A stretch of 64,000 nt of DNA from Arthrobacter sp. PvP023. GTDB taxonomy: Bacteria; Actinomycetota; Actinomycetes; Actinomycetales; Micrococcaceae. Position numbers and translations under genes: made by a program. The stretch's first letter is position 1. The number at the start of each line of letters is the position of its first letter. The DNA lies in assembly GCF_017832975.1 (NCBI RefSeq), contig NZ_JAFIBI010000001.1:372001-436000 (forward strand). Direction: 5' to 3'. Of this stretch, positions 50,319 through 58,240 are shown piece by piece. The notes beneath the pieces are model-generated. The model did no database searches, had not been told where the DNA came from, and worked only from the letters and a program-made list of their open reading frames with translations.

Positions 50319-52157
50319 TTAAGGCACCGGACTCGGCGCGGATGCCTTGGCGTCCGCTATCTCCACAACGGGCGATGCCGCTGGAGCGGCAGTGCCGACA
50401 GCAGCGCCGGTTCCGCCGCCTTTCCCGCTCTTCGAGCCTCGGCGCTTGCCGGACCGACCGCCCGACCTTCCATAGACGAGGTACATCGTCAGACCGGTGA
50501 TGACCATCAGCAGCACCGTGTACACAAAGGTGTTGGAAACACCGTCCACGCCTTCTGCACCGTCCGTGTTGGCCTTGATGACAAGGCCCAGCGGCTGGAC
50601 CAGCGGATGGGCCAGGAAGATGGCGGTGTCGTAGTCGTCCAGCATGCTGTTGAAGTTGAGGGCGGCGATGGCGGCCGCGGCGGGAAGGACCAGCGGCAGC
50701 AGGATGCGCCGGAAAACGTAAAGCGTTCTTGCCCCCATGATGGTTGCCGCCTCCTCCAGGGATGAATTCACCGACGCAAACGATGCCTTGAGCATCCTGA
50801 GCGTGAAGGGGATCTTCACCGTGACGAAGGCGATCAGGAGGATGACTGTAGTCCCGGTGAGGACGGCGCCGCCCACCAGCGGGTTGGGGTGGTCGTAGCT
50901 GATGATCAACCCCAGGGCCAGCAGGGCCGACGGCAGGATCCACGGGATGTGCAACAAGTACTCGAACATGGCCGTTACCCAGTTCTTGTGTTTCTGCAGG
51001 ATCCGCGCCACGAAGAGCAGGCCGCCCACGGCGATGACCGCAGCAAGCGCGCTGTAGACAACGCTGATGACAAATGGCCGCAGGCCGGAGGGCTGGGTCA
51101 GCACGCGCACATAGTTGTCGAAGGTGAGGCTGCCCGGTGAGAGCTGTCCGGTCTGGATGGCGGCGCCGTCTGCGAAGGAGAACAGCACAATCAGGACCAC
51201 AGGCAGGGTGTACACCGCAAAAAGCAGGTACGCGGCCGCGTGGACGGCAATGTTGGCTGCCGGGTTGGAGATTTTTTGCTTCTGGAGCGCCGAGGAAACC
51301 TTGGACACGGAAAAGTAGGTGCCGCCCTTTTCCAGGCGCGACATGACCGCGAGCATCAGGATGGTGGCCGCGCCGAGGATGACGGCGAGTAGTGCCGCGA
51401 GGTCACGGGACGTGGGGCTGTTCGTGAACGTGAGGATCATCGGGGTGATGGTCTGGAAGTCGCGTCCGCCCAGGACCTGGGGCGCGCTGAGTGCTCCCAG
51501 GCCGGTCAGGAAGGACAGGATGGTGACGGCGAAGAGCGTGGGCTTCAGCATCGGCAGCACGATGCGGCGAAGGATGGTCCAGGTTGAGGCGCCAAGGTTT
51601 CTGGCCGCTTCGATGGTCTGGTAGTCAACGCCTTTGAGGGCGTTCGCGACGAACAGCATGTGGTTGGTGGTGGTGGCGAAGGTCATCACCGCCAACACGG
51701 CGAAGAATCCCGAAAACCAGCCCGAATCCATCCCGGGAAAGATGTTCAGCAGGAATGCCGTGACGATTCCCTTGTCGCCGTAAATGAATTTGTAGCCCGC
51801 CGCCAGTACGATGCCGCCGTAGATGAACGTGGTGGCGTAGCCCAGGAAGAGGATCCTGGAACCGCGGATCCTGAAGTAATGGGTGACCAGGACGATGAAG
51901 ATGCCCACAACGTTCACCGTGATGGAGAGTGCCACTGCCAGCAGGAAGCTGTTGCCCAGGGATTTCATGGCGCGCTGGGAGGAAAAAAGCTTCTCGGCCG
52001 CCCGGCCTGAAAAGTTTCCTTCGGGGAAGAAGGTTTCGAGCAGGACGTTCGCGTTGGGCCAGACGAGGAACGCCGCGATGAACCATGTCAGGACCGTTCC
52101 CACAATGATGATGAACGGGGAACGGAGCATGCTCCTGGCCGGTGTGGCGCTGCTCAT
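50319..52157 (-). CDS. ABC transporter permease, two fused domains (Fe3+/thiamine type)
   Basis: 612 residues with about twelve helices and two binding-protein-dependent permease halves, each with an EAA loop (EAARNLGASTWTILRRIVLPMLKPT and EEAATIMGARTLYVFRRILLPLVLPA). Such fused permeases are typical of ferric-iron (SfuB/FbpB) and thiamine (ThiP) importers and related systems. A Ser/Gly/Lys-rich cytoplasmic tail of about 50 residues follows the last helix. Its start overlaps the ATPase stop by 4 bp. Substrate not determinable. Confidence 0.88.
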   Translation of the reverse strand: MSSATPARSMLRSPFIIIVGTVLTWFIAAFLVWPNANVLLETFFPEGNFSGRAAEKLFSSQRAMKSLGNSFLLAVALSITVNVVGIFIVLVTHYFRIRGSRILFLGYATTFIYGGIVLAAGYKFIYGDKGIVTAFLLNIFPGMDSGWFSGFFAVLAVMTFATTTNHMLFVANALKGVDYQTIEAARNLGASTWTILRRIVLPMLKPTLFAVTILSFLTGLGALSAPQVLGGRDFQTITPMILTFTNSPTSRDLAALLAVILGAATILMLAVMSRLEKGGTYFSVSKVSSALQKQKISNPAANIAVHAAAYLLFAVYTLPVVLIVLFSFADGAAIQTGQLSPGSLTFDNYVRVLTQPSGLRPFVISVVYSALAAVIAVGGLLFVARILQKHKNWVTAMFEYLLHIPWILPSALLALGLIISYDHPNPLVGGAVLTGTTVILLIAFVTVKIPFTLRMLKASFASVNSSLEEAATIMGARTLYVFRRILLPLVLPAAAAIAALNFNSMLDDYDTAIFLAHPLVQPLGLVIKANTDGAEGVDGVSNTFVYTVLLMVITGLTMYLVYGRSGGRSGKRRGSKSGKGGGTGAAVGTAAPAASPVVEIADAKASAPSPVP

Positions 52158-53266
52158 CGGAGGGACGCTGCCTGGTCCTGTGCTGCCTGATCCTGCGCTG
52201 CCTGATCGTGACCGGCCAGCGCGGCGCCGGTATCGGGGTGGTACTGCAGCACGTGGCCCGGTTGAACATACACAGTGGTTTGCGCCCCCGTCTCGGGATG
52301 CACGCCGCCGTCCTCCTTGACCAGCAGCCGGATGTCGGCGCCGTGGCTCCGCACCACGTAGCGGCTGTGGAGCCCGTGATACGTACGGGACACCACCTTT
52401 CCGGAAAGCCCTACGGCGGTGCTGCCGGCTGCTGAACCTCCGGCTGCGGGCGGCGTCAACGACGCTTTTTCCACCCTCAGGTAGGAATTCGCTGCCGTGC
52501 CGAGCCCGGCGCCCGAGAGCCGGTTCAGTTCAGCGATGAACTCCGCGGTCAGGGCGGAGCTGTCGCCGATGAAATTGCACACGAATTCGGTGGCCGACCG
52601 GTCGTAGATGTCCTGCGGGGTGCCCACCTGCTCCACCACCCCCTTGTTGAAGACGGCCACGCGGTCGCTCATGGCAAGGGCTTCGTCCTGGTCGTGGGTC
52701 ACGTAAACGGTGGTGATGCCGAATTCGCTCTGCAGGTCCTTGAGTTGCTGCCGTAGCTGGTGGCGCAGTTTGGCGTCGAGATTGGACAGCGGTTCGTCGA
52801 GGAGCAGGATCTTGGGGCGAAGCACCAGGGCGCGGGCAACGGCCACCCGCTGCTGCTGGCCCCCCGAAAGCTCCGCCACGTTCTTGTCCAGCTGTTCATC
52901 GCTGAGCTCCACCCGGCGCGCGATGTCGCGCACCAGGCGGTCGCTCTCGGCGGACTTTTCCTTCCGCACACGCAGGCCGAACGCGATGTTTTCCCACACG
53001 CTCATGCTCGGGAACAGGGCGTAATTCTGGAAGACCATCCCCACCTGGCGCTTGTCGCTCGCCAGGCGCGTGACGTTCTTGCCGTCCACATGGACCGTCC
53101 CCGCGGACGGCTCAATGAAGCCTGCCAACGTCCGAAGTGCCGTCGTTTTGCCGCACCCCGACGGGCCCAGCAGCGTGAAGAATTCACCGGGCCGGACGTG
53201 GAGGTCCAGGTGCGGGATGGCAATGAAGTCGCCGAAGGCAACTTCGATGTTGTCCAAGCGGATCAT
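52154..53266 (-). CDS. ABC transporter ATP-binding protein (FbpC/PotA-like)
   Basis: 370 residues from ATG 53266; sequence upstream in the open frame is unrelated. Walker A GPSGCGKTT, Q-loop VFQNYALFPSMSVWEN, signature LSGGQQQRVAVARAL and Walker B ILLLDEPLSNLDAKLR are complete, followed by H in VTHDQDEALA and a C-terminal TOBE-like region. The C-terminus has tandem DQAAQ units (about residues 355-368). It energises the fused permease; the solute-binding protein gene lies 44 bp upstream. Confidence 0.9.
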   Translation of the reverse strand: MIRLDNIEVAFGDFIAIPHLDLHVRPGEFFTLLGPSGCGKTTALRTLAGFIEPSAGTVHVDGKNVTRLASDKRQVGMVFQNYALFPSMSVWENIAFGLRVRKEKSAESDRLVRDIARRVELSDEQLDKNVAELSGGQQQRVAVARALVLRPKILLLDEPLSNLDAKLRHQLRQQLKDLQSEFGITTVYVTHDQDEALAMSDRVAVFNKGVVEQVGTPQDIYDRSATEFVCNFIGDSSALTAEFIAELNRLSGAGLGTAANSYLRVEKASLTPPAAGGSAAGSTAVGLSGKVVSRTYHGLHSRYVVRSHGADIRLLVKEDGGVHPETGAQTTVYVQPGHVLQYHPDTGAALAGHDQAAQDQAAQDQAASLR

Positions 53267-53310
53267 GGGAAACCTGTCTTGTGGGACTGCAGAAAGTGGG
53301 TAGGGCAGGG

Positions 53311-54390
53311 TTACGTCATGTACTCGAGCTCGATCTTTTCCACCCACGAGCCCATGTTTTCCTGGACGAAGTTCCAGTCAATGTCCTGCTGCTTGAGTCC
53401 GTTGAAGAACTCCACCACCTCCGGCTTGGCCTTGGCGGCGGCGCTCTTGTTCACCGGCATGGAGTTGAACTGCTGTGCGAACTCACCTTGGACGTCGGCA
53501 CTGCCGAACCAGTCGATGAACTTTTGGGCCTGTTCTTTCTTGTCGGTACCCTTCACCAGGGCGACCTGCTCCACCGCGAGGGGGACGCCTACGGACGGCA
53601 CCACCGTTTCGACGTTCACCTTGAAGGACTTCTCGCGTTCCGCCACGATGGACGACGGCATCTGCCCCATGTCCACGTCGCCTGATGCGATACGGGCGAA
53701 GAGATCGGTTTTCGCTTCGGCGGGGCTGCCGTTCTTGAAGTATTGCTCCACCTGCTTCCAGCCTTCATCGGAGATGCCCAGGTCGCCGGAATCGTCCTTG
53801 TAGCGGGAGAGAATACCGGCGAATACCAGCTGTGCCGTGGCGGTTCCCAGTCCGGTGACCCGCTCGTAGCGTGTTTTGAACTCGTCTTTGGACCATAGGT
53901 CCGTCCAATCCTTGGGTGCCTGCTCCGGGGTGAACTTGTCCGAGTTGTAGCCGAGCAGGATGGCCTGCTTGACCAGCGGCCAGTAGGCCTTGCCGTCGTC
54001 GCTGTCTGCGAGCGAGGAATCCACTTCGCCCGCCCAGGCAGGCTCATAGGCCTCGATCGCACCGGCTGCTTTGACCTGGGCGAAGTACATGTTGTTGAGG
54101 CCGAAGGCAACGTCCGCAATGGGGTTGTTCTTCTCGGCGATCAGTTTGTTGGTCGCGTCTGCGCCGCCGGCGCCCACAATCTCAATCTTGAAGCCGGCGT
54201 CCGCTGCCTTTTTCGTCAGCCACTCCCCGCGGCCCTCTCCGTTGGAGTTGGTGTACACCACCAGTGTGTCGCCCGAGGCCCCGGCGGCGGAGGAATTTCC
54301 GGAGGTTTCGGGGGCTGCGGTGCCGGCACCGCAGCCGGCTAGAAGGGTGACGGCGACAGCGGCGGCAACCATTGTTTTGAGTTTGTGCAC
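53311..54390 (-). CDS. ABC transporter solute-binding lipoprotein
   Basis: 359 residues from GTG 54390, giving a compact lipoprotein signal (VHKLKTMVAAAVAVTLLAGC, lipobox LLAGC); a TTG at 54435 would add 15 residues. The mature part begins with a Ser/Gly linker, then DTLVVYTNSNGEGRGEWLTKKAADAGF and VKQAILLGYNSDKF, the pattern of class-D ferric-iron/2-aminoethylphosphonate-type binding proteins. It is the first gene of SBP-ATPase-permease. A palindromic element lies upstream at 54465-54489. Confidence 0.88.
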   Translation of the reverse strand: MHKLKTMVAAAVAVTLLAGCGAGTAAPETSGNSSAAGASGDTLVVYTNSNGEGRGEWLTKKAADAGFKIEIVGAGGADATNKLIAEKNNPIADVAFGLNNMYFAQVKAAGAIEAYEPAWAGEVDSSLADSDDGKAYWPLVKQAILLGYNSDKFTPEQAPKDWTDLWSKDEFKTRYERVTGLGTATAQLVFAGILSRYKDDSGDLGISDEGWKQVEQYFKNGSPAEAKTDLFARIASGDVDMGQMPSSIVAEREKSFKVNVETVVPSVGVPLAVEQVALVKGTDKKEQAQKFIDWFGSADVQGEFAQQFNSMPVNKSAAAKAKPEVVEFFNGLKQQDIDWNFVQENMGSWVEKIELEYMT

Positions 54391-54464
54391 GATTGAGACC
54401 CATTTCTGAACTGGAACCGGAGCATTGTCCGGCAAGCCTATAGCGGCTAACGCCGATTCGGGCC

Positions 54465-54489
54465 GTTTATAGCTATCGATTCGATAAAC
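54465..54489 (-). promoter_or_regulatory. Palindromic element upstream of the ABC operon
   Basis: GTTTAT-N13-ATAAAC encloses TATCG-ATT-CGATA (54474-54486). AT-rich against its surroundings and 75-100 bp before the SBP start, so a promoter-operator is likely; the regulator is unknown. Confidence 0.4.
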
Positions 54490-54584
54490 TACCCGGCCCC
54501 GGCGTTCGAGTCTTGTCCAGGCATCTCAACAGCGTTCGCCCGTGGCTTTAACGCACCGTGAACTTCCGGGGTACCCCGGAATGG

Positions 54585-55019
54585 TCAGTCCTGATCCAGG
54601 GTCTCGGTCAGGTGGTGGGTGGGGATGCGGTCGCGGTCGTAGGTGATCTCGGTATAGCCGTGGGGTTCGGGCTTGCCGTGCGGGCTGAGGTTCACGAACA
54701 CGATTTCCTCGATGGTGAGGATGCTCTGCCGCGTGATCATGTTCCGCACTTCGGCGCGCATGGTCAGCGATGTCCGGCCGAAGCGCGTGGCGGTCAGCCC
54801 CATCTCGATGAGGTCTCCCTGTACCGCGGAGCTGACGAAGTTGATTTCGGAAATGTACTTGGTGACTGCGCGGCCGTTGCCGAGCTGCAGGATGGCGTAG
54901 ATGGCCGCTTCCTCGTCGATCCATTTCAGCAGGCTCTCGCCGAACAGCGTGCCGTTCGCATTGAGGTCTTCAGGTCGCACCCATTTGCGCGTGCGGAAGG
55001 TAATGTCTGCCGATTCCAT
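54585..55019 (-). CDS. Hotdog-fold acyl-CoA thioesterase
   Basis: 144 residues. The ACOT-type hotdog signature NANGTLFGESLLKWIDEEAAIYA is followed by FVSSAVQGDLIEMGLTATRFGRTSLTMRAEVRN, as in YciA-like thioesterases, which hydrolyse acyl-CoAs in the cytoplasm. Acyl specificity unknown. Single gene; a copy of the dispersed 13-mer lies 16 bp upstream of its start. Confidence 0.85.
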   Translation of the reverse strand: MESADITFRTRKWVRPEDLNANGTLFGESLLKWIDEEAAIYAILQLGNGRAVTKYISEINFVSSAVQGDLIEMGLTATRFGRTSLTMRAEVRNMITRQSILTIEEIVFVNLSPHGKPEPHGYTEITYDRDRIPTHHLTETLDQD

Positions 55020-55034
55020 AAGGCGAGATTAGCC

Positions 55035-55047
55035 GACGGCGGTCCGC
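55035..55047 (+). repeat. Dispersed 13-mer GACGGCGGTCCGC (copy 3)
   Basis: Exact copy in the 81-bp gap between the thioesterase start and the GNAT gene end, probably part of a GC hairpin ending the GNAT transcript. Confidence 0.5.
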
Positions 55048-55100
55048 CTGCCGCAGTATGACGGTCTGCCAGGTGGCGACAGCGGCAGGCGCTGCCGTCG

Positions 55101-55607
55101 TCAGGCCATGGCAGTGTGGGCGGCGCTGTGGGAATCAATCTTCTTGGCGTAGCAGTAGGAGTGCTCAACGCCGATGTAGGGGCCGAAGTTCGGTACTTCG
55201 TCAAAGCCACAGCTCTGGTAGAAGTTCCTGCCGTCCGGCTGGGCGGAGCCGGCTTCGGCGGTGATGGAGGTGACGCCCATGCCGTAGGCGTGCGCCTCCA
55301 GTGCTGCGAGGATGGAGCTCGCCACCCCCGAACCGCGGGTGTAGGGCAGTACGTACAGCCGCTTGATTTCCGCCGTCGTGGAGTCCAGCATCCTCAGCCC
55401 GCCGCATCCTACGGGCTGGCCGGAGCTCTTCTCATAGGCCACCAGGAACACGGCGGTATCCGCTTCCGACGGCGGCGGGCCGGGTTCGTGGTCCTTCGTG
55501 CCGAAGCGGGCGTCCAGTTCCGCCTGCTGTGCCGCACGCAGGTCGGCGCCCACGGGGTTGGCCCAAGTGACCTGCCTGATGTTGAGACGGGGGTTGGTCT
55601 GCATCAC
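55101..55607 (-). CDS. GNAT family N-acetyltransferase
   Basis: 168 residues. GNAT fold: motif D/A region EIKRLYVLPYTRGSGVASSILAALEAHA with the acetyl-CoA pyrophosphate loop (R-G-S-G-V-A), and motif B with YQSCGFDEVPNFGPY. Substrate unknown. The start could be either of two adjacent ATGs (55607 or 55604). Divergent from the MarR gene. Confidence 0.88.
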   Translation of the reverse strand: MMQTNPRLNIRQVTWANPVGADLRAAQQAELDARFGTKDHEPGPPPSEADTAVFLVAYEKSSGQPVGCGGLRMLDSTTAEIKRLYVLPYTRGSGVASSILAALEAHAYGMGVTSITAEAGSAQPDGRNFYQSCGFDEVPNFGPYIGVEHSYCYAKKIDSHSAAHTAMA

Positions 55608-55757
55608 TGCCTCGATTCGCCGAAGGGTTATGCAAAATAAGCCTAAGAGGGGGCCGTTTCCGCGGTGTTTCCTGCGGGTAAGCGTCCGGAGAACAGGGTG
55701 TCGGGCCTTCAGGATTTATCAAGCCCGTCTAGATATCAGATCGGCTAGTATTACCCA

Positions 55758-56264
55758 ATGGCTTTGAACAGCAGTGCCGGATCCGGCTATTGGTACGGCG
55801 CCGACGGGCAGTTCGACCATGGCGCGGCCGTATTGCAGTCCCTGCGTGACTATCGCAATGCCGAAGTGGCAACGCGCCGGGCGACCAGGGATTCGATGGG
55901 CATGGGGGAGACGGACATCCTCGCCCTGCGCTACCTCCTGCGGGCGCGCGCCTCGAACAGGGCCGTTGTTCCCAAGGATCTCAGTACTTTCCTTGGCATT
56001 ACCAGCGCCTCCACCACTTCGCTGATAGACCGTCTGGTGGGCAGTGGGCACGTGCGACGCGAACCGCACCCCACGGACAGGCGATCGTTGATCGTAGTGC
56101 CGACTGTCGAATCCGATACGGAGGTGCGGGCCACTCTGGGAGCCATGCACCGCCGGATGATGGCGGTGGCGGAAGAGCTGACCGCGGAGGAGGCCGGCGT
56201 CGTCATCGCTTTTCTCCAGCGCATGCGCGAGGCGATTGAACCGGAAGACGGCAGCAATCCCTGA
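55758..56264 (+). CDS. MarR family transcriptional regulator
   Basis: 168 residues with the MarR winged helix: MGETDILALRYLLRARASNRAVVPKDLSTFLGITSASTTSLIDRLVGSGHVRREPHPTDRRSLIV. Ligand and targets unknown; the divergent GNAT gene and the neighbouring AT-rich region at 56265-56330, with its repeated TAGTTA, are natural candidates. The upstream region has TCTAGATATCAGA, a partial palindrome. Confidence 0.88.
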   Translation: MALNSSAGSGYWYGADGQFDHGAAVLQSLRDYRNAEVATRRATRDSMGMGETDILALRYLLRARASNRAVVPKDLSTFLGITSASTTSLIDRLVGSGHVRREPHPTDRRSLIVVPTVESDTEVRATLGAMHRRMMAVAEELTAEEAGVVIAFLQRMREAIEPEDGSNP

Positions 56265-56289
56265 TAGGTAGTTAGACAAGCTAGTTATA

Positions 56290-56316
56290 TTGACTACTTA
56301 TATGTATGCTTACTAT
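56290..56316 (+). promoter_or_regulatory. Possible sigma-70-type promoter before the zinc-ribbon/kinase pair
   Basis: TTGACT (56290-56295) and TACTAT (56311-56316), 15 bp apart, in a strikingly AT-rich 65-bp island between the MarR gene and the next ORF. TATTAA (56314) would give an 18-bp spacer instead. Confidence 0.35.
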
Positions 56317-56415
56317 TAATGGGGGTTGACCGTTGATAGTTTGGCGCTTGGCATAGGGAGTTGGGTTCGCTTGGTTACGTTCACACGATTTGACGGACCG
56401 GGCCAGCGGACGGAA

Positions 56416-56688
56416 ATGACTACGGGGCCAGCAGCCACCATGACCGAGCCGGCCCGTATCTCGGACGGGTCCGGCCCGGCGGGATACCCGCCCAAGCACT
56501 GCGGCGTGGCCATGGAATGGTCCACACCGGCCGCGCAGACCATGTCGGCCTACTCCTACTCCTACGATGCCGGCGAAGCCCTGGCCGACCTGCCCGAAGT
56601 GTGGCGGTGCCGATGCGGCTTCCAGCTCGACTCCTGGGTAAACGCGGCACCCGCCGCAAGCCTTCTGGCCGATATCCGCAGGTCATGA
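56416..56688 (+). CDS. Small zinc-ribbon-like protein coupled to a kinase
   Basis: 90 residues from ATG 56416; TTG 56326 (after GGGGG) would add 30 codons. Three cysteines and one histidine lie in ribbon-like context: KHCGVAMEW (C29) and VWRCRCGFQLD (C65, C67). This resembles half of a C-G...C-x-C-G zinc ribbon. No family is recognised. Its stop overlaps the start of the Ser/Thr kinase gene (ATGA), so the two are translated together and may act together. Confidence 0.55.
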   Translation: MTTGPAATMTEPARISDGSGPAGYPPKHCGVAMEWSTPAAQTMSAYSYSYDAGEALADLPEVWRCRCGFQLDSWVNAAPAASLLADIRRS

Positions 56689-57572
56689 CCGGCGACTGCG
56701 GCTGCCAGCCTCCCGAAATATGGGATGCCGGTTCGGACACACGCTATCTGCTGCATGAACGGGTAGGCATCGGTGCCACCGCCCAGGTGTTCCGCGGTAC
56801 CGACCACCGTGACGGCCGTCCGGTCGCCATTAAAGTGGCTGCACTGGCGGACAAACGGAATGGCGAACGTATCGCCGCTGAGGCTGTCCTGATGGAGGGA
56901 TTGCGCCATCCGGCGCTCGTGAAATTTGTTGACAAGGGCACCGGGGCAGCGGATTCCCGCTGGGCAGGCCGCCCCTTCCTGGTTCAGGAACTGGTGTACG
57001 GCAGCAGCCTTGCGGAAACAATCCGCTGGGGGCCAGTGCCCGGGAGCGAGGTAGCTCCTTGGGCGGTGGGCCTCCTGTCCGGACTGCGGCACCTGCATGC
57101 GCGCGGGATCGTGCACCGTGACATCAAGCCGGCGAACCTGCTGCTCAGCCGCCTGCGCAAGTGTCCTGTCCGGATCATCGACTTCGGCATCGCTGCACCT
57201 GCCGGAACCGAGCCGGAGCCCGGGACGTCTTCCGGCACCGTTCAGTACATGAGTCCGGAGCAGGCCAACGGCGAGACAGTCCGGCCGGCTGACGACATTT
57301 ATGCCTTGGGGCTGGTGCTGCTTGAATGCCTGACGGGAGTCAAGGCCTTTCCCGGGACGGCCGTCGAGTCCCTGGTCGCAAGGACGCTGAGGAGCCCCGG
57401 CATACCGCAGCATCTCGGTCCACAATGGGCGTCGCTGCTGGGATCGATGACAGCCAGGCATGCGGCGGTGCGCCCCACAGCACTGGAGGCCACGGCAGAG
57501 GCCGCGATGCTCCTGCAGCGCCCGCATCCCCTGCGCCGGCGGGTGGAGGCGCGCTCGGGGAGCTACTGCTAG
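56685..57572 (+). CDS. Soluble Hanks-type serine/threonine protein kinase
   Basis: 295 residues from ATG 56685. All kinase elements are present: glycine loop GIGATAQVF (28-36), ATP lysine K50 in VAIK, catalytic loop HRDIKPANLLL (H144, D146, K148, N151), metal-binding DFG (166-168) and the activation-segment end MSPEQANGE. There is no membrane helix or PASTA domain, so unlike PknB it is cytosolic. The N-terminus has C5 and C7 (DCGCQP). Convergent with a histidine phosphatase gene (4-bp overlap). Confidence 0.92.
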   Translation: MTGDCGCQPPEIWDAGSDTRYLLHERVGIGATAQVFRGTDHRDGRPVAIKVAALADKRNGERIAAEAVLMEGLRHPALVKFVDKGTGAADSRWAGRPFLVQELVYGSSLAETIRWGPVPGSEVAPWAVGLLSGLRHLHARGIVHRDIKPANLLLSRLRKCPVRIIDFGIAAPAGTEPEPGTSSGTVQYMSPEQANGETVRPADDIYALGLVLLECLTGVKAFPGTAVESLVARTLRSPGIPQHLGPQWASLLGSMTARHAAVRPTALEATAEAAMLLQRPHPLRRRVEARSGSYC

Positions 57573-58240
57573 GCCTTTCTGCCGGTGGGGTCTTCCGCGG
57601 CCGGATCGGCCAGAGCCAGGCCGCCCACGGGGCTGTCGTCCCAGTGGATGAGCTTCCAGCCGTCGTTGGGATCGCCCTCCAGGGCCACAATGCCGGTGTT
57701 GTTCAGCACATGCTTCGCGGCAAAGTCCGGCTCAATGTTGCCTGCCCGCAGTCCTGCCCATACCCGGATGGCCGCCCCGTGGCTGACCACGGCAACGGAT
57801 CCGGAATCCCCGATTCCGTTTGCCCGCTCCGCCACTGCGGCGATCGCGGCGTCATAGCGGTCGAAGAAGTCCCGGCCGCTGGGACCTGCAGGCATCCGGC
57901 GGTCCAGGTCGCCGTCGGCCCAGGAAAATATGGTGCCCAGGTACCGCTTGTGCGATTCATGGTCCGTCAGCTTTTCGAGCGCACCGGCTTCGATCTCGTG
58001 GATGCCCTCAATCACCTCAGTGTCCAGCCCGTGGAGCCGCGCCAGCGGCGCTGCCGTGATCTGGGTCCGGACCAGGGTGGAGGCGTAGAGGGCGTGGATC
58101 CGCTCATTCGCCAGAGCGCGGGAAAGAGCCTCGGCCTGGCGTTCGCCGAGTTCCGTCAGCCCCGGTCCCGGGTGCGCGGTGTCCAGCTGCCCCAGGACGT
58201 TGCCGGGGGTCTGGCCGTGGCGAATGAGCAGGAGCCTCAT
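57569..58240 (-). CDS. Histidine phosphatase family protein
   Basis: 223 residues. Catalytic RHG near the N-terminus (LLLIRHGQTPGN), second histidine in AVVSHGAAIRVWAG, and the conserved ASTLVRTQITAAPLA. Phosphoglycerate-mutase-like fold; substrate may be a sugar phosphate, nucleotide or protein. Start overlaps the purB stop (ATGA), so it is co-translated with purB. Confidence 0.9.
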   Translation of the reverse strand: MRLLLIRHGQTPGNVLGQLDTAHPGPGLTELGERQAEALSRALANERIHALYASTLVRTQITAAPLARLHGLDTEVIEGIHEIEAGALEKLTDHESHKRYLGTIFSWADGDLDRRMPAGPSGRDFFDRYDAAIAAVAERANGIGDSGSVAVVSHGAAIRVWAGLRAGNIEPDFAAKHVLNNTGIVALEGDPNDGWKLIHWDDSPVGGLALADPAAEDPTGRKA

